NCBI GenBank assembly: GCA_036620675.1
Contig: JAZHEE010000010.1
Origin: Jejubacter sp036620675
GTDB taxonomy: Bacteria; Pseudomonadota; Gammaproteobacteria; Enterobacterales; Enterobacteriaceae
Direction: 5' to 3' (one strand)
DNA: 64,000 bases
Below the pieces are notes generated by a model. The model was not told the origin of the DNA. It searched no databases and worked only from the letters and a program-made list of their open reading frames with translations. Below, one piece after another: positions 18,806 through 27,251 of this stretch. Made by a program: the position numbers and the translations under genes. Each line of letters opens with the position of its first letter. The first letter of the stretch is position 1.

Positions 18806-18841
18806 CCCCCTCTCCCTTCAGGAGAGGGCCGGGGTGAGGGG
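18806..18841. repeat. Dispersed hairpin repeat, copy 3 (cysI-cysH)
   Basis: CCCCCTCTCCCTTCAGGAGAGGGCCGGGGTGAGGGG unit, the closest relative of the copy at 5566-5601 with the full GGGGTGAGGG tail. Lying inside the cysJIH operon, it probably affects processing or relative expression of cysI and cysH rather than ending transcription. Confidence 0.8.
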
Positions 18842-18865
18842 AAGGGGGCAGAGGAGGGGGAAACG

Positions 18866-19600
18866 ATGTCCATACTTGATCTCACGGCGCTAAACGCCTT
18901 ACCGAAAGCGCAGCGCGACCAGGCGCTGGCCGACACCAATGCCCAACTGGAGGCGCTAAGCGCTCAGGATCGCGTGGCATGGGCGCTGGAAAACCTGCCC
19001 GGCGAATTTGTGCTGTCGTCGAGCTTCGGCATTCAGGCGGCGGTTTGTCTGCATCTGGTGACCCGGCAGCGGCCCGATATCCCGGTGATCCTGACCGATA
19101 CCGGCTACCTGTTTCCAGAAACCTATCGCTTTATCGATGAACTGACCGAAAAGTTAAAGCTGAACCTGAAGGTGTTTCGGGCCAGTGAAAGCCCCGCCTG
19201 GCAGGAAGCGCGCTACGGCAAGCTGTGGGAGCAGGGCGTGGAAGGCATCGAGCGCTACAACCAGATCAACAAAGTGGAGCCGATGAACCGGGCGCTGGAA
19301 AGCCTGGAGGCACAAACCTGGTTCGCCGGCCTGCGCCGCGAGCAGTCTGACAGCCGCGCCAGCCTGCCGGTGCTGGGCGTCCAGCGTGGGGTATTTAAGA
19401 TCCTGCCGATTATCGACTGGGATAACCGCACGGTGTACCAGTACCTGAAGCAGCATGACCTGAAATACCACCCGCTGTGGGACGAAGGCTATCTGTCGGT
19501 GGGGGATACCCACACCACCCGCAAGTGGGAGCCAGGCATGGCGGAAGAGGAGACCCGCTTCTTTGGCCTTAAGCGCGAGTGCGGGCTGCATGAGGGGTAG
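18866..19600 (+). CDS. cysH: Phosphoadenylylsulfate (PAPS) reductase CysH
   Basis: Reduces PAPS to sulfite and adenosine 3',5'-bisphosphate with thioredoxin. It has 244 residues, the E. coli length. The adenylyl-binding region is SSSFGIQAAV. The single catalytic cysteine is in the C-terminal ECGLHEG tail, typical of the thioredoxin-dependent PAPS type without iron-sulfur cluster cysteines. It is the last gene of cysJIH; the CRISPR-Cas locus begins 31 bp downstream in convergent orientation. Confidence 0.98.
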   Translation: MSILDLTALNALPKAQRDQALADTNAQLEALSAQDRVAWALENLPGEFVLSSSFGIQAAVCLHLVTRQRPDIPVILTDTGYLFPETYRFIDELTEKLKLNLKVFRASESPAWQEARYGKLWEQGVEGIERYNQINKVEPMNRALESLEAQTWFAGLRREQSDSRASLPVLGVQRGVFKILPIIDWDNRTVYQYLKQHDLKYHPLWDEGYLSVGDTHTTRKWEPGMAEEETRFFGLKRECGLHEG

Positions 19601-19601
19601 T

Positions 19602-19630
19602 GTGCTCCCCACGTGAGTGGGGAGCCCTAC
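19602..19630. repeat. CRISPR-repeat-like palindrome between cysH and cas3
   Basis: A palindrome CTCCCCAC-GTGA-GTGGGGAG sits directly after the cysH stop and ends two bases before the cas3 stop. It resembles the array repeat in position and shape (a GTGCTCCCC start against ATGTTCCCC). The inner pair is changed on both sides (G-C to A-T), so the stem is kept. No T-run follows. It could be a decayed array remnant or a simple hairpin terminator. Confidence 0.4.
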
Positions 19631-19631
19631 A

Positions 19632-22343
19632 TCATGCCAGATGTCCGCCGGTCAGCCCAAAACGTTTGCTGTAATAAACAGCCTCCCCTTGTGGCGATAC
19701 CAGAAGTATCTGGGCTATCGGGCGGTGTTGCTGATTACGGAATTGTTCCAGGGACTCATCGTCGGGGAGGTGGAAGCCGACGGACTTTTTCTGCCACCAG
19801 GAAAGGCGTACCGAAAGGCGGCTTTTCTCCCAGCGGTAATCTCCGTCGTTGACTATCGGATGTAAGCGATGATCCTCATCCTGCCAGGCAAGATAAACAT
19901 CAACACTTTCTTCCCCCAGCCGGGTGGAAAATTCGCGCTCGTTGTCCCATAAAAAATCGCTGGACTCCCGGTGATATCCTTTATCGCGCTGTAACAGATT
20001 CTGTGTTGCGACGGCGCGTTGACTAAGCACTTTGCCAAAATTCATATCTGATATGGTCTGTAAACCGGGCGGTGCGATAATCTCTTGTTCGTAGACGCCA
20101 TCGACCAGTGTTCGGGCATATTCCGGCATACGGATTTCCCCATGCTTTTTGAGCAATGCCTGGGTACGCCACAGGCAGGCGTGGTCGGGATAGACATAAC
20201 CGGTACCGCGTAACGCTTCTCCCAGCCATCCCGATTTTGCCTCAGGTTGCCATTCAGGTGCCAGAATATGTAACACCGGCGGTTGGCGTTCGTCAGGCAG
20301 AGAGTCTTTAGGTTGCCCCTGCGCATTGCGAATATGGCGCTGTAATCGGCCCGCTCGTTGGATCAGTAAATCAATGGGAGCCAGATCGGAAATCATCCAG
20401 TCAAAATCCAGATCCAGACTCTGTTCGACAACCTGGGTGGCGATAAGCACCTTACCGCGACGCTCCTCTGCTGGTGTACTTTTACCAAACCAGCTCAGCG
20501 TCTTTTCCTCTATATTCAGACGATCGACAAAGGCAAAACGGCTGTGAAACAGCAACAAATCCTGAGGAGGTATCCCGCCATCATTGAGTAGTTGCTGAAA
20601 TATATCCAGAGCATCATCGACGGTATTACGGACCCAACAAATGCACTGTCCGGACTCCACGGCCTGCCTGATGACCTTTAGTGCATCGGTACGTGTATGC
20701 AGCCAGTTAATGGACACGGTGCGCTCTACTTCCGGGCGTGTTTCCAGCGCTTCTTCGTCCAGACCTGTAGCAGATAGATGGCTTAGCCAAGGATAACCTG
20801 CATCATATCGGGCGTCTGTTGCGGTGAATTCGGCACCGCTATTAAAGGCGTTGAGCAATTTTTCCCGCAGAGAAGCCGGTAGCGTTGCACTAAGAATAAT
20901 GGCGCTACCGCCCTGGGCCGCATGAAAGCGGAGTAGTCCTTCCAGTAATTTCACCATATAGCTGTCGTAGGCGTGCACTTCGTCCAACAATAAAATCTTA
21001 TCGCGCATGCCTAACAGACGAAGTGACTGATGGCGAAAGGGCATTACCGCCATCAGCAATTGATCGAGCGTCCCGACGCCGACTTCGGCCAGTAACGCTT
21101 TTTTACGGGAATCAGCAAACCAGGCGTGGCATTCAGCCTGGGCACTGGCATCGTTAGCGGCATATCTATCAGCCGTGCCATCGTCAGGTTGCCACACTGA
21201 CTCCCTGAACGATGATGACATCTCTCTGCCGCCGTGGGCCAGGATAAGCGAAGGTCTGGTCTGTGGTGAAAAGAGCGCACGGTAGGCTTTAGCCAGTCGG
21301 CTGTACATGGCGTTAGCTGTCGCCATCGTTGGCAGCCCGACGTACAGGCCTGCTCCTTTTCCGGCAGACATCAGACGGTGGGTCAGGATCACTGCCGCTT
21401 CGGTTTTGCCTGCACCGGTTACATCTTCCAGAATAATAAGCTGCGGACCGGGGGCAGTGATATCCAGCGTTGTCGCCCGTTGTTGGAGTGGTGTCAGATT
21501 ATGGATAAATGGGAATAGCGTCTGATGCCCGCTATACGGACTATGCTGTGACAGCGGGGGAATCCGCTGAATTGCCCGCTGCGCGTTTTCGCATGCGATA
21601 GGCCAATACTGGTCCAGTGGCATAGGCTCGCTGAGAAGAGGGAATTGCGTTTCGTCTGAACCCATCCAGTCGGCTAGTGTCATTAGCGCGGCGAAGAACC
21701 AGCTATCCAGCCTGAGCTGTTTCTTACCTGCTTTGCGCTGCCATTCCTGAGGTAGGGTAAAGGGAAATAGTCGGCTTAATTCCTCCAGATAGTGGCCCGC
21801 AGCCGCGATATCGGTATCGTCAAAAGCCAGTGAGCATTTGCTGGTTAGCGTATCGGGTGGGATCCCGTGGTGTCCTGTACTGACGGATATCCAGATATCG
21901 AGGGCACTTTTCAACCGGGTACGTTGTTCCCGAGGGATGGCGGGGAGTAGATCGTTACTGCCACTACACCAACCTTCAATCAATTTTTGCCATAAATAAA
22001 AGCCTAACGAGTCGTGACGCTCCAGGGCCGCAATACCGCTTACCGGAGGAACCAGAGGGGATTTGGGGAAAGGAGCGTATTGCTGAAATCCCCGAGCGAA
22101 TTTTCCAATGTCATGACTGGCAAAAAGCCAGGCAATCCAGTTTTCTGCATCCTTGCCTCTGATCCCGTATTTGCTTAAAACGTCCTGAATACCAAACAGG
22201 TTACTTTTAACGATGGCATACCCGCATGCGGCGACATCCAGACAGTGGTAAGGCAGCAGGTGATAGGGGGCAAGGGTATCATCGCCCGAACGATTAGTTT
22301 TTCCCCAATAGCGTAGAAAGTTCGGAACTGTTGTAGCTGTCAT
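19632..22343 (-). CDS. cas3: CRISPR-associated nuclease-helicase Cas3 (type I-E)
   Basis: Recruited by Cascade to unwind and degrade target DNA. It has 903 residues (888 in E. coli). The N-terminal HD nuclease contains SHDIGK with His77-Asp78. The SF2 helicase core has Walker A DVTGAGKTEAA (Lys313), the DEVH box (454-457) and motif III SATLPAS. Motif VI lies in QRAGRLQRH. It is transcribed away from the casABCDE-cas1-cas2 operon, with 234 bp between the starts. The type is inferred from the company of cse1/cse2. Confidence 0.97.
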   Translation of the reverse strand: MTATTVPNFLRYWGKTNRSGDDTLAPYHLLPYHCLDVAACGYAIVKSNLFGIQDVLSKYGIRGKDAENWIAWLFASHDIGKFARGFQQYAPFPKSPLVPPVSGIAALERHDSLGFYLWQKLIEGWCSGSNDLLPAIPREQRTRLKSALDIWISVSTGHHGIPPDTLTSKCSLAFDDTDIAAAGHYLEELSRLFPFTLPQEWQRKAGKKQLRLDSWFFAALMTLADWMGSDETQFPLLSEPMPLDQYWPIACENAQRAIQRIPPLSQHSPYSGHQTLFPFIHNLTPLQQRATTLDITAPGPQLIILEDVTGAGKTEAAVILTHRLMSAGKGAGLYVGLPTMATANAMYSRLAKAYRALFSPQTRPSLILAHGGREMSSSFRESVWQPDDGTADRYAANDASAQAECHAWFADSRKKALLAEVGVGTLDQLLMAVMPFRHQSLRLLGMRDKILLLDEVHAYDSYMVKLLEGLLRFHAAQGGSAIILSATLPASLREKLLNAFNSGAEFTATDARYDAGYPWLSHLSATGLDEEALETRPEVERTVSINWLHTRTDALKVIRQAVESGQCICWVRNTVDDALDIFQQLLNDGGIPPQDLLLFHSRFAFVDRLNIEEKTLSWFGKSTPAEERRGKVLIATQVVEQSLDLDFDWMISDLAPIDLLIQRAGRLQRHIRNAQGQPKDSLPDERQPPVLHILAPEWQPEAKSGWLGEALRGTGYVYPDHACLWRTQALLKKHGEIRMPEYARTLVDGVYEQEIIAPPGLQTISDMNFGKVLSQRAVATQNLLQRDKGYHRESSDFLWDNEREFSTRLGEESVDVYLAWQDEDHRLHPIVNDGDYRWEKSRLSVRLSWWQKKSVGFHLPDDESLEQFRNQQHRPIAQILLVSPQGEAVYYSKRFGLTGGHLA

Positions 22344-22417
22344 CCTTTTGTCCCTTAAGCCATAGATATAATAGGGATTCTAGTAGGGGATGGTGCGGGG
22401 ATACAGTATTTTGAGAA

Positions 22418-22446
22418 GGGGTTATCCCCGCTTACGCGGGGAACAT
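22418..22446 (-). repeat. Solitary CRISPR repeat (diverged) in the cas promoter region
   Basis: Read on the minus strand it matches the 29-base array repeat at 25 of 29 positions: ATGTTCCCCGCG-TA-AGCGGGGATAA-CCCC against GC in the loop, A at position 26 and a final G. Stem and 5' part are intact. No second repeat lies 32 bases away on either side, so it is not a working array. It faces cas3. Confidence 0.85.
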
Positions 22447-22537
22447 ATTCAATGGTGGTTTCTTTCACGCTTACCCATGAGGAAATGATGATGTTGGTTG
22501 CATTTCTTTTGTATGGGTTAAGGCGTATCTAGCGTCC

Positions 22538-22561
22538 GGCAGGTCCCTAAAGGGACCTGCC
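22538..22561. other. Perfect hairpin in the casA 5' leader
   Basis: GGCAGGTCCC-TAAA-GGGACCTGCC, a 10-bp perfect stem with a four-base loop, ends 16 bases before the casA ATG and just upstream of the ACAGGAGAGA ribosome site. No T-run follows. It may affect translation or mRNA stability of the Cascade operon. Confidence 0.75.
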
Positions 22562-22577
22562 TTACAGGAGAGACTGA

Positions 22578-24137
22578 ATGGATTTAACTAAAGAAAAATG
22601 GCTTCCCGTTATCTTCTCCAGTGGTGAAAAAACCAGAATTTCTCTGTCCGGGCTGTTGGACGATAGCATTCAGGATGTCGCCTGGCCCCGGCCCGATTTT
22701 CAGGGGGCGGCATGGCAAATGCTGATTGGTATCCTGCAATGTTGTGTTGCGCCCGAAGATGAGGACGACTGGGAGGAGGTATGGCATGAGGGCATTGAGG
22801 CCGAAGCATGGTCACAGGGGCTGGCTTCCCTTTCTCCGGCGTTACAGTTTGGCGAACAGAAACCTTCCTTTCTGCAAAGTTTTGAACCGTTGGATAGCGA
22901 CAACGGTGTGATTTCCGGACTGCTTATTGATGCTCCCGGCGGCAACGCCCTGAAACTTAATAAAGACCATTTCGTTAAACGCGGCGGCGTAGAACAAATC
23001 TGCCCTCACTGTGCGCTGATGGCATTGTTTACTGTACAGACTAACTCCCCGGCAGGCGGTGCAGGTTATCGGGTGGGAATGCGCGGCGGCGGGCCATTAA
23101 CGACCCTGGTGATCCCCCGGGAAGAAGATGAGTATCCTCTGTGGAAGAAGCTGTGGCTCAATGTGTTGCCCCAGGATAGCGCGCCGATACCAGCGCAGTA
23201 TCCAGTTATCTTCCCCTGGTTGGCGCCGACTAAAACCAGTGAAAAAGCCGGTAACCTGGTGACGCCGGAAAATGCTCATCCCTTACAGGCATATTGGGGA
23301 ATGCCACGCCGTATTGAACTGGATTTTTCCCACACCCGTTCTGGTAGCTGCGATTTGTGTGGTGAATACCATGAGCAACTGCTGCTGGAAATGCGTAGCA
23401 AAAATTACGGCATTCAGTACGATGGTTGGTTACACCCCTTTTCCCCTTATCGCCAGGCGTTGAAAGATCCTTCAGCCCCCTGGCTGGCATTGAAAGGTCA
23501 GCCAGGGGGACTGGCCTATAAAGACTGGCTGGGGTTGTTACTTCAGGGAGAGGATAAATACAATAAGATGCAACCTGCGAAGGTGGTTCGTACTGCCAGA
23601 CGGGAGATTCCTTTAAGTCTGTGGTGTTTTGCCTGGGATATGGACAACGCTAAGGCGCGTTGTTGGTATCAGCATCGTATTCCATTGTTTAGCGTTTCTT
23701 GCCCTGAAAGCTTTGTTGCTGTGTTACAGCTTGTGCTGTTGCTGGCATCCGATGCGTTATCGTTGCTGAGATACGCGCTAAAAAGTGCTCGTTTTGAAAA
23801 TCCTAAGGAAGCCAAAGTCGATTTCAGTATGGTCGATATCGCTTTTTGGCAGGAGACTGAACCGGCTTTCCGAATGTTACTGAAAGTGTTGGTCAGGGAA
23901 CCTCGCACGACCCATCCCGATACTCGCCAGGCGCTACGCTGCTGGGAAACCAGCCTGTATCACTATCTGTTCAAAGTTTTCGATCGCGATGAGCTAACCA
24001 ACCCCGATAGTCCGGACGAGATTCTGCTGCGTCAACTGGAGGCCCGACGGATGTTGGAAAGTAGCTATCGTAAGCAAAAATCCCGCAAGGATTTCCTGGC
24101 GCTGACTAAAGAAGAGAAGGAATCCCTCCATGTCTAA
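22578..24137 (+). CDS. casA: Cascade large subunit CasA (Cse1/Cas8e)
   Basis: The subunit that recognises the PAM and recruits Cas3. It has 519 residues (502 in E. coli) and is clearly Cse1 family (WLPVIFSSGE start). Two CxxC pairs, ICPHC (142/145) and SCDLC (258/261), probably bind one zinc ion. The C-terminal helical bundle follows. It overlaps casB by eight bases. The ribosome site is CAGGAGAGA. Confidence 0.96.
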   Translation: MDLTKEKWLPVIFSSGEKTRISLSGLLDDSIQDVAWPRPDFQGAAWQMLIGILQCCVAPEDEDDWEEVWHEGIEAEAWSQGLASLSPALQFGEQKPSFLQSFEPLDSDNGVISGLLIDAPGGNALKLNKDHFVKRGGVEQICPHCALMALFTVQTNSPAGGAGYRVGMRGGGPLTTLVIPREEDEYPLWKKLWLNVLPQDSAPIPAQYPVIFPWLAPTKTSEKAGNLVTPENAHPLQAYWGMPRRIELDFSHTRSGSCDLCGEYHEQLLLEMRSKNYGIQYDGWLHPFSPYRQALKDPSAPWLALKGQPGGLAYKDWLGLLLQGEDKYNKMQPAKVVRTARREIPLSLWCFAWDMDNAKARCWYQHRIPLFSVSCPESFVAVLQLVLLLASDALSLLRYALKSARFENPKEAKVDFSMVDIAFWQETEPAFRMLLKVLVREPRTTHPDTRQALRCWETSLYHYLFKVFDRDELTNPDSPDEILLRQLEARRMLESSYRKQKSRKDFLALTKEEKESLHV

Positions 24138-24732
24138 CGATAACACCGCAAGCGAGCGGAGAATCACCCATCCAGAGGCGCAAGAAGCGCTGCTGGAATG
24201 GTTTAAAATACTGTCCGAACGCTATATCAATAAAAATGATCGAAAGATTAATGGTCGAGCCTGGCGGGCTGAACTAAAACGCATGGAGCCTCCTTATGGC
24301 GTAATGATGTGTGAAGGCTATAGCGATCTCCGCCAGCGGTTATCGCCGCATATGTCGCTGGCGCCGATTCATGAAATGGCTCTGGCGGTATTTGCAAGCG
24401 TTGCCGTTTATATAAAAAACTATAACGGAAAGGGAAGTTTTGCCGCTCAGTTGGGTGAAAAACTTCGCAGTGAACGTCCCTGTTTAAGCAAGCTTCGCTT
24501 CGAACGTTTGCAAAAGGCAACCGATCCCGAAACTTTCTGCAACTTGTTAATCAGTGCCGTAAAAATTCGTGGTACTGAAGGGGTAAATATTATCTCTCTG
24601 GCCGACAGTATTTTTTTGTGGATGGAAGAGTGGCTACGGCGCGAAGAGCATCAGCCGGAAAACAGCCACCCGTTTGAACGTAACCGTATTCGCTGGGCTA
24701 ATGAGTACCTCTCTACGGCGCGAACCAAATAA
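24130..24732 (+). CDS. casB: Cascade small subunit CasB (Cse2)
   Basis: An all-helical subunit present twice along the Cascade belly, holding target and non-target strands. It has 200 residues, somewhat longer than the E. coli protein (160). Recognisable Cse2 features are WRAELKRMEPPYGVM near the N-terminus and the basic stretch CLSKLRFERLQKA. Its start overlaps the end of casA (8 bp). Confidence 0.92.
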   Translation: MSNDNTASERRITHPEAQEALLEWFKILSERYINKNDRKINGRAWRAELKRMEPPYGVMMCEGYSDLRQRLSPHMSLAPIHEMALAVFASVAVYIKNYNGKGSFAAQLGEKLRSERPCLSKLRFERLQKATDPETFCNLLISAVKIRGTEGVNIISLADSIFLWMEEWLRREEHQPENSHPFERNRIRWANEYLSTARTK

Positions 24733-24753
24733 TGGACTTTGGAAGGATTAATC

Positions 24754-25812
24754 ATGACTACTTTTATTCAACTGCATTTATTAACCGCATACGCCCCTGC
24801 CAACCTGAACCGCGACGAGTCCGGTAGACCAAAAACAGCTTATATGGGGGGCGTGGAGCGTCTGCGGGTGTCGTCGCAAAGTCTGAAGCGGGCCTGGCGA
24901 GTATCGGAAACCTTTGAAGCGGCGATGGATGGTTTTATGGGAAAACGTACGCGTCGTATTGGTGTGGATTATGTTTATAAGCCGATGACGGTCGCCGGTG
25001 TTGCAGAGAAAACGGCAAAGAGCGCGGCGGAAAAAATTGCGGAACAATTCGGTAAACGTAAAAACGATAAAAATACCTCGACCGAAAAAAATCTCGAAAT
25101 CGAACAAATCGTTCACGTCAGCCACCATGAAATCGAACTGATTAATCAACTGGTAAAAACGCTGATTGAGGAGCAGCGCGTACCGAAGGATGAAGAGGTC
25201 AAACTGCTAAGAAAAGAGCAGCGCAGCGTGGATATGGCGTTGTTTGGTCGCATGCTGGCGTCGTCGCCTGAATTTAACGTTGAGGCCGCCTGTCAGGTTT
25301 CGCATGCGCTGGGGGTAAGTGCTGTTACCGTCGAAGACGATTTTTTTACTGCCGTTGATGATTTGAATAATAAAGAGCAGGATGCTGGTTCTGGCCATAT
25401 GGGGGAGCAGAGTTTTGCGTCGGCGCTGTTTTACACCTACATCTGCATTAGTCGCGATCTGCTGGTTGAAAACCTGGGCGGCAATGAGGAGCTGGCGAGA
25501 CGCGCTATCGCTGCCTTGACCGAAACTGCTCTGACGGTATCGCCAACGGGTAAACAAAATAGCTTTGCTTCCCGGGCTTATGCCTCTTATGCGTTGGCTG
25601 AAATCGGTAAAAAGCAGCCTCGTTCACTGGCCGCAGCCTTCTTTCAACCAATTCGTGAGCAGAACCAGATTTTGGCGGCTATTGACGCTCTGAAGGCGCA
25701 GCGGGAGAGTTTTAACAGCGTTTACGGCGACTGTAGTGACGATTACAACGAGCTGAACGTGGTGGAAAGCAAAGGGAAGCTGACGGAACTACTGGCCTTT
25801 GTCAGCCAGTAA
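24754..25812 (+). CDS. casC: Cascade backbone subunit CasC (Cas7e)
   Basis: The RRM-fold subunit that forms the six-copy crRNA-binding backbone. The start chosen is ATG 24754 (MTTFIQLHLLTAYAPANLNRD) behind GGAAGGATT, giving 352 residues; a TTG 15 bases upstream is less likely. Family motifs are PANLNRDESGRPKTA and RLRVSSQSLKRAWR near the N-terminus, and the finger region GSGHMGEQSFASALFY. Confidence 0.95.
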   Translation: MTTFIQLHLLTAYAPANLNRDESGRPKTAYMGGVERLRVSSQSLKRAWRVSETFEAAMDGFMGKRTRRIGVDYVYKPMTVAGVAEKTAKSAAEKIAEQFGKRKNDKNTSTEKNLEIEQIVHVSHHEIELINQLVKTLIEEQRVPKDEEVKLLRKEQRSVDMALFGRMLASSPEFNVEAACQVSHALGVSAVTVEDDFFTAVDDLNNKEQDAGSGHMGEQSFASALFYTYICISRDLLVENLGGNEELARRAIAALTETALTVSPTGKQNSFASRAYASYALAEIGKKQPRSLAAAFFQPIREQNQILAAIDALKAQRESFNSVYGDCSDDYNELNVVESKGKLTELLAFVSQ

Positions 25813-25821
25813 GGATTGATT

Positions 25822-26547
25822 ATGAAGGAATATCTGATTTTTCAGCTCTATTCGCCGCTCGCTTCCTGGGGAGAAGAAGCGTCGGGTGAAATCCGTCATT
25901 CGGCTGTGGCACCCACGCGTTCTGCTTTACTGGGATTATTGGCGGCTGCTTTAGGGATTCGTCGGGAAGATGAAGAGCGGCTAAATGACTTCAACCAGAA
26001 CTATCATCTGGCCGTACATGCGTTGGCTACCCGGGAACGCTGGTTGCGGGATTATCACACTGTTAGCGCCCCGCGTGAAAACAAGAAGCTCCATTACTAT
26101 ACTCGTCGTGATGAGCTTTATCTGGCGCCGGACGAGGTCGGTACGTTAATTTCGCAGAGAGAATATCGCTGCGATGGTTACTGGCATGTGGCGGTGAGCC
26201 TTACACCAGGTGCGCCATATTCTCTTCAGGATCTGAGAAATGCGCTGCTGGAGCCTCATTTTCCTCTCTATTTAGGCCGCAAATCTTGTCCGCTGGCCCT
26301 GCCACTGGCACCTCGTTTAATGAAGGGAAAGCTAAAGGATCTATTTATTCAAATCGCTCAGGAAATGTCTGTGCCGGAACTGGCAGGTTTTATCCGTCAG
26401 GAAGGTATGTGTTACTGGGATGACCCTGATGAAAGTAGTCTTTCCTGGCAGCAGAAACTGCATAGCCCCCACCAACCAACGAGTCGCAAGCGTTGGCAGT
26501 TCGGTAGCTACACCCGTTTTTGTGGTTCGCTACAGGGGAGGGAATAA
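25822..26547 (+). CDS. casD: Cascade subunit CasD (Cas5e)
   Basis: Binds the 8-base 5' handle of the crRNA. The ATG at 25822 (MKEYLIFQLYSPLASWGE) is preferred over an upstream TTG, giving 241 residues. The glycine-rich N-terminal region (SPLASWGEEASGEIR) and LYLGRKSCPLALPL are typical of Cas5e. The stop codon overlaps the ATG of casE by one base. Confidence 0.94.
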   Translation: MKEYLIFQLYSPLASWGEEASGEIRHSAVAPTRSALLGLLAAALGIRREDEERLNDFNQNYHLAVHALATRERWLRDYHTVSAPRENKKLHYYTRRDELYLAPDEVGTLISQREYRCDGYWHVAVSLTPGAPYSLQDLRNALLEPHFPLYLGRKSCPLALPLAPRLMKGKLKDLFIQIAQEMSVPELAGFIRQEGMCYWDDPDESSLSWQQKLHSPHQPTSRKRWQFGSYTRFCGSLQGRE

Positions 26548-27251
26548 TGTATTTGTCGCGTATTCAGCTCCGGTTCAATAACCTGAAACCAGAGATGTTG
26601 GAAAAATGGCATTCAGCCACTTCCTATGCCAGCCATCAGTGGTTATGGCAGCTATTCCCGGAACAGGAATCCCGATCGTTTCTTTTCCGCCTGGAGGAAC
26701 ATGGGCGATTCTTTATGTTATCGACTACGCAGCCATTAACGCAGCACGCTCTGTTTATCGTTGAAACTAAGCTTTTTCAGCCTCAATTGGAAAAGGGGAT
26801 GTTACTTGATTTTCAGCTACGAGCTAATCCTGTCGTTACACGGAATAACAAACGTAACGATGTCATGATGGATGCGAAGTATCAGGCGAAGGCGCAAGGA
26901 ATTCCCCGTGAGCAGTGGTGGGAGCGGCAACGACAGGCGGCACAGAGTTGGCTGGAAAGACAGGGGGAGCGGCATGGTTTTCGTCTGGTCTCGCCACACG
27001 TTGACGACTTTGCTCTTTGGGCTGGTGACGCGTTCCAGGACGAACAGGAACGCGGTGGCTGCGTAATAGCATACCAACAACATCGATGTATTCGTCGACA
27101 GCAGGAAAAACCTATCACTTTTAGTAGCGTCGATTTTTCGGGAACGCTTTGTGTGAGTGATGTCAGGGGGTTTAACCAGGCCCTGATGTCTGGACTGGGA
27201 AAAAGTAAGGCATTGGGTTGTGGAATGTTGATGGTAAAAAGGAAACGTTGA
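26547..27251 (+). CDS. casE: crRNA endoribonuclease CasE (Cas6e)
   Basis: Cleaves pre-crRNA at the base of the repeat stem and stays bound to the 3' hairpin. ATG 26547 (MYLSRIQLRF) gives 234 residues. Two RAMP/ferredoxin folds are expected. The likely general-base His is His30 in YASHQWLWQLFP, matching E. coli His20. The glycine-rich loop GLGKSKALGCGML lies near the C-terminus. It overlaps both neighbours by one base (TAATG and TGATG). Confidence 0.94.
   Translation: MYLSRIQLRFNNLKPEMLEKWHSATSYASHQWLWQLFPEQESRSFLFRLEEHGRFFMLSTTQPLTQHALFIVETKLFQPQLEKGMLLDFQLRANPVVTRNNKRNDVMMDAKYQAKAQGIPREQWWERQRQAAQSWLERQGERHGFRLVSPHVDDFALWAGDAFQDEQERGGCVIAYQQHRCIRRQQEKPITFSSVDFSGTLCVSDVRGFNQALMSGLGKSKALGCGMLMVKRKR

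Larger units (their letters stand above)
22344..22577. promoter_or_regulatory. cas3-casA divergent promoter region
   Basis: 234 bp between divergent cas3 and casA. It holds a solitary CRISPR repeat (22418-22446) and a perfect hairpin just before the casA ribosome site (22538-22561). In E. coli the equivalent region is silenced by H-NS and relieved by LeuO. No clear -10/-35 pair can be assigned. Confidence 0.5.

Noticed and set aside
18806..18841. Terminator inside cysJIH
   Set aside because: The hairpin has no T-run and the same unit occurs at two other sites, so it is listed as a dispersed repeat.
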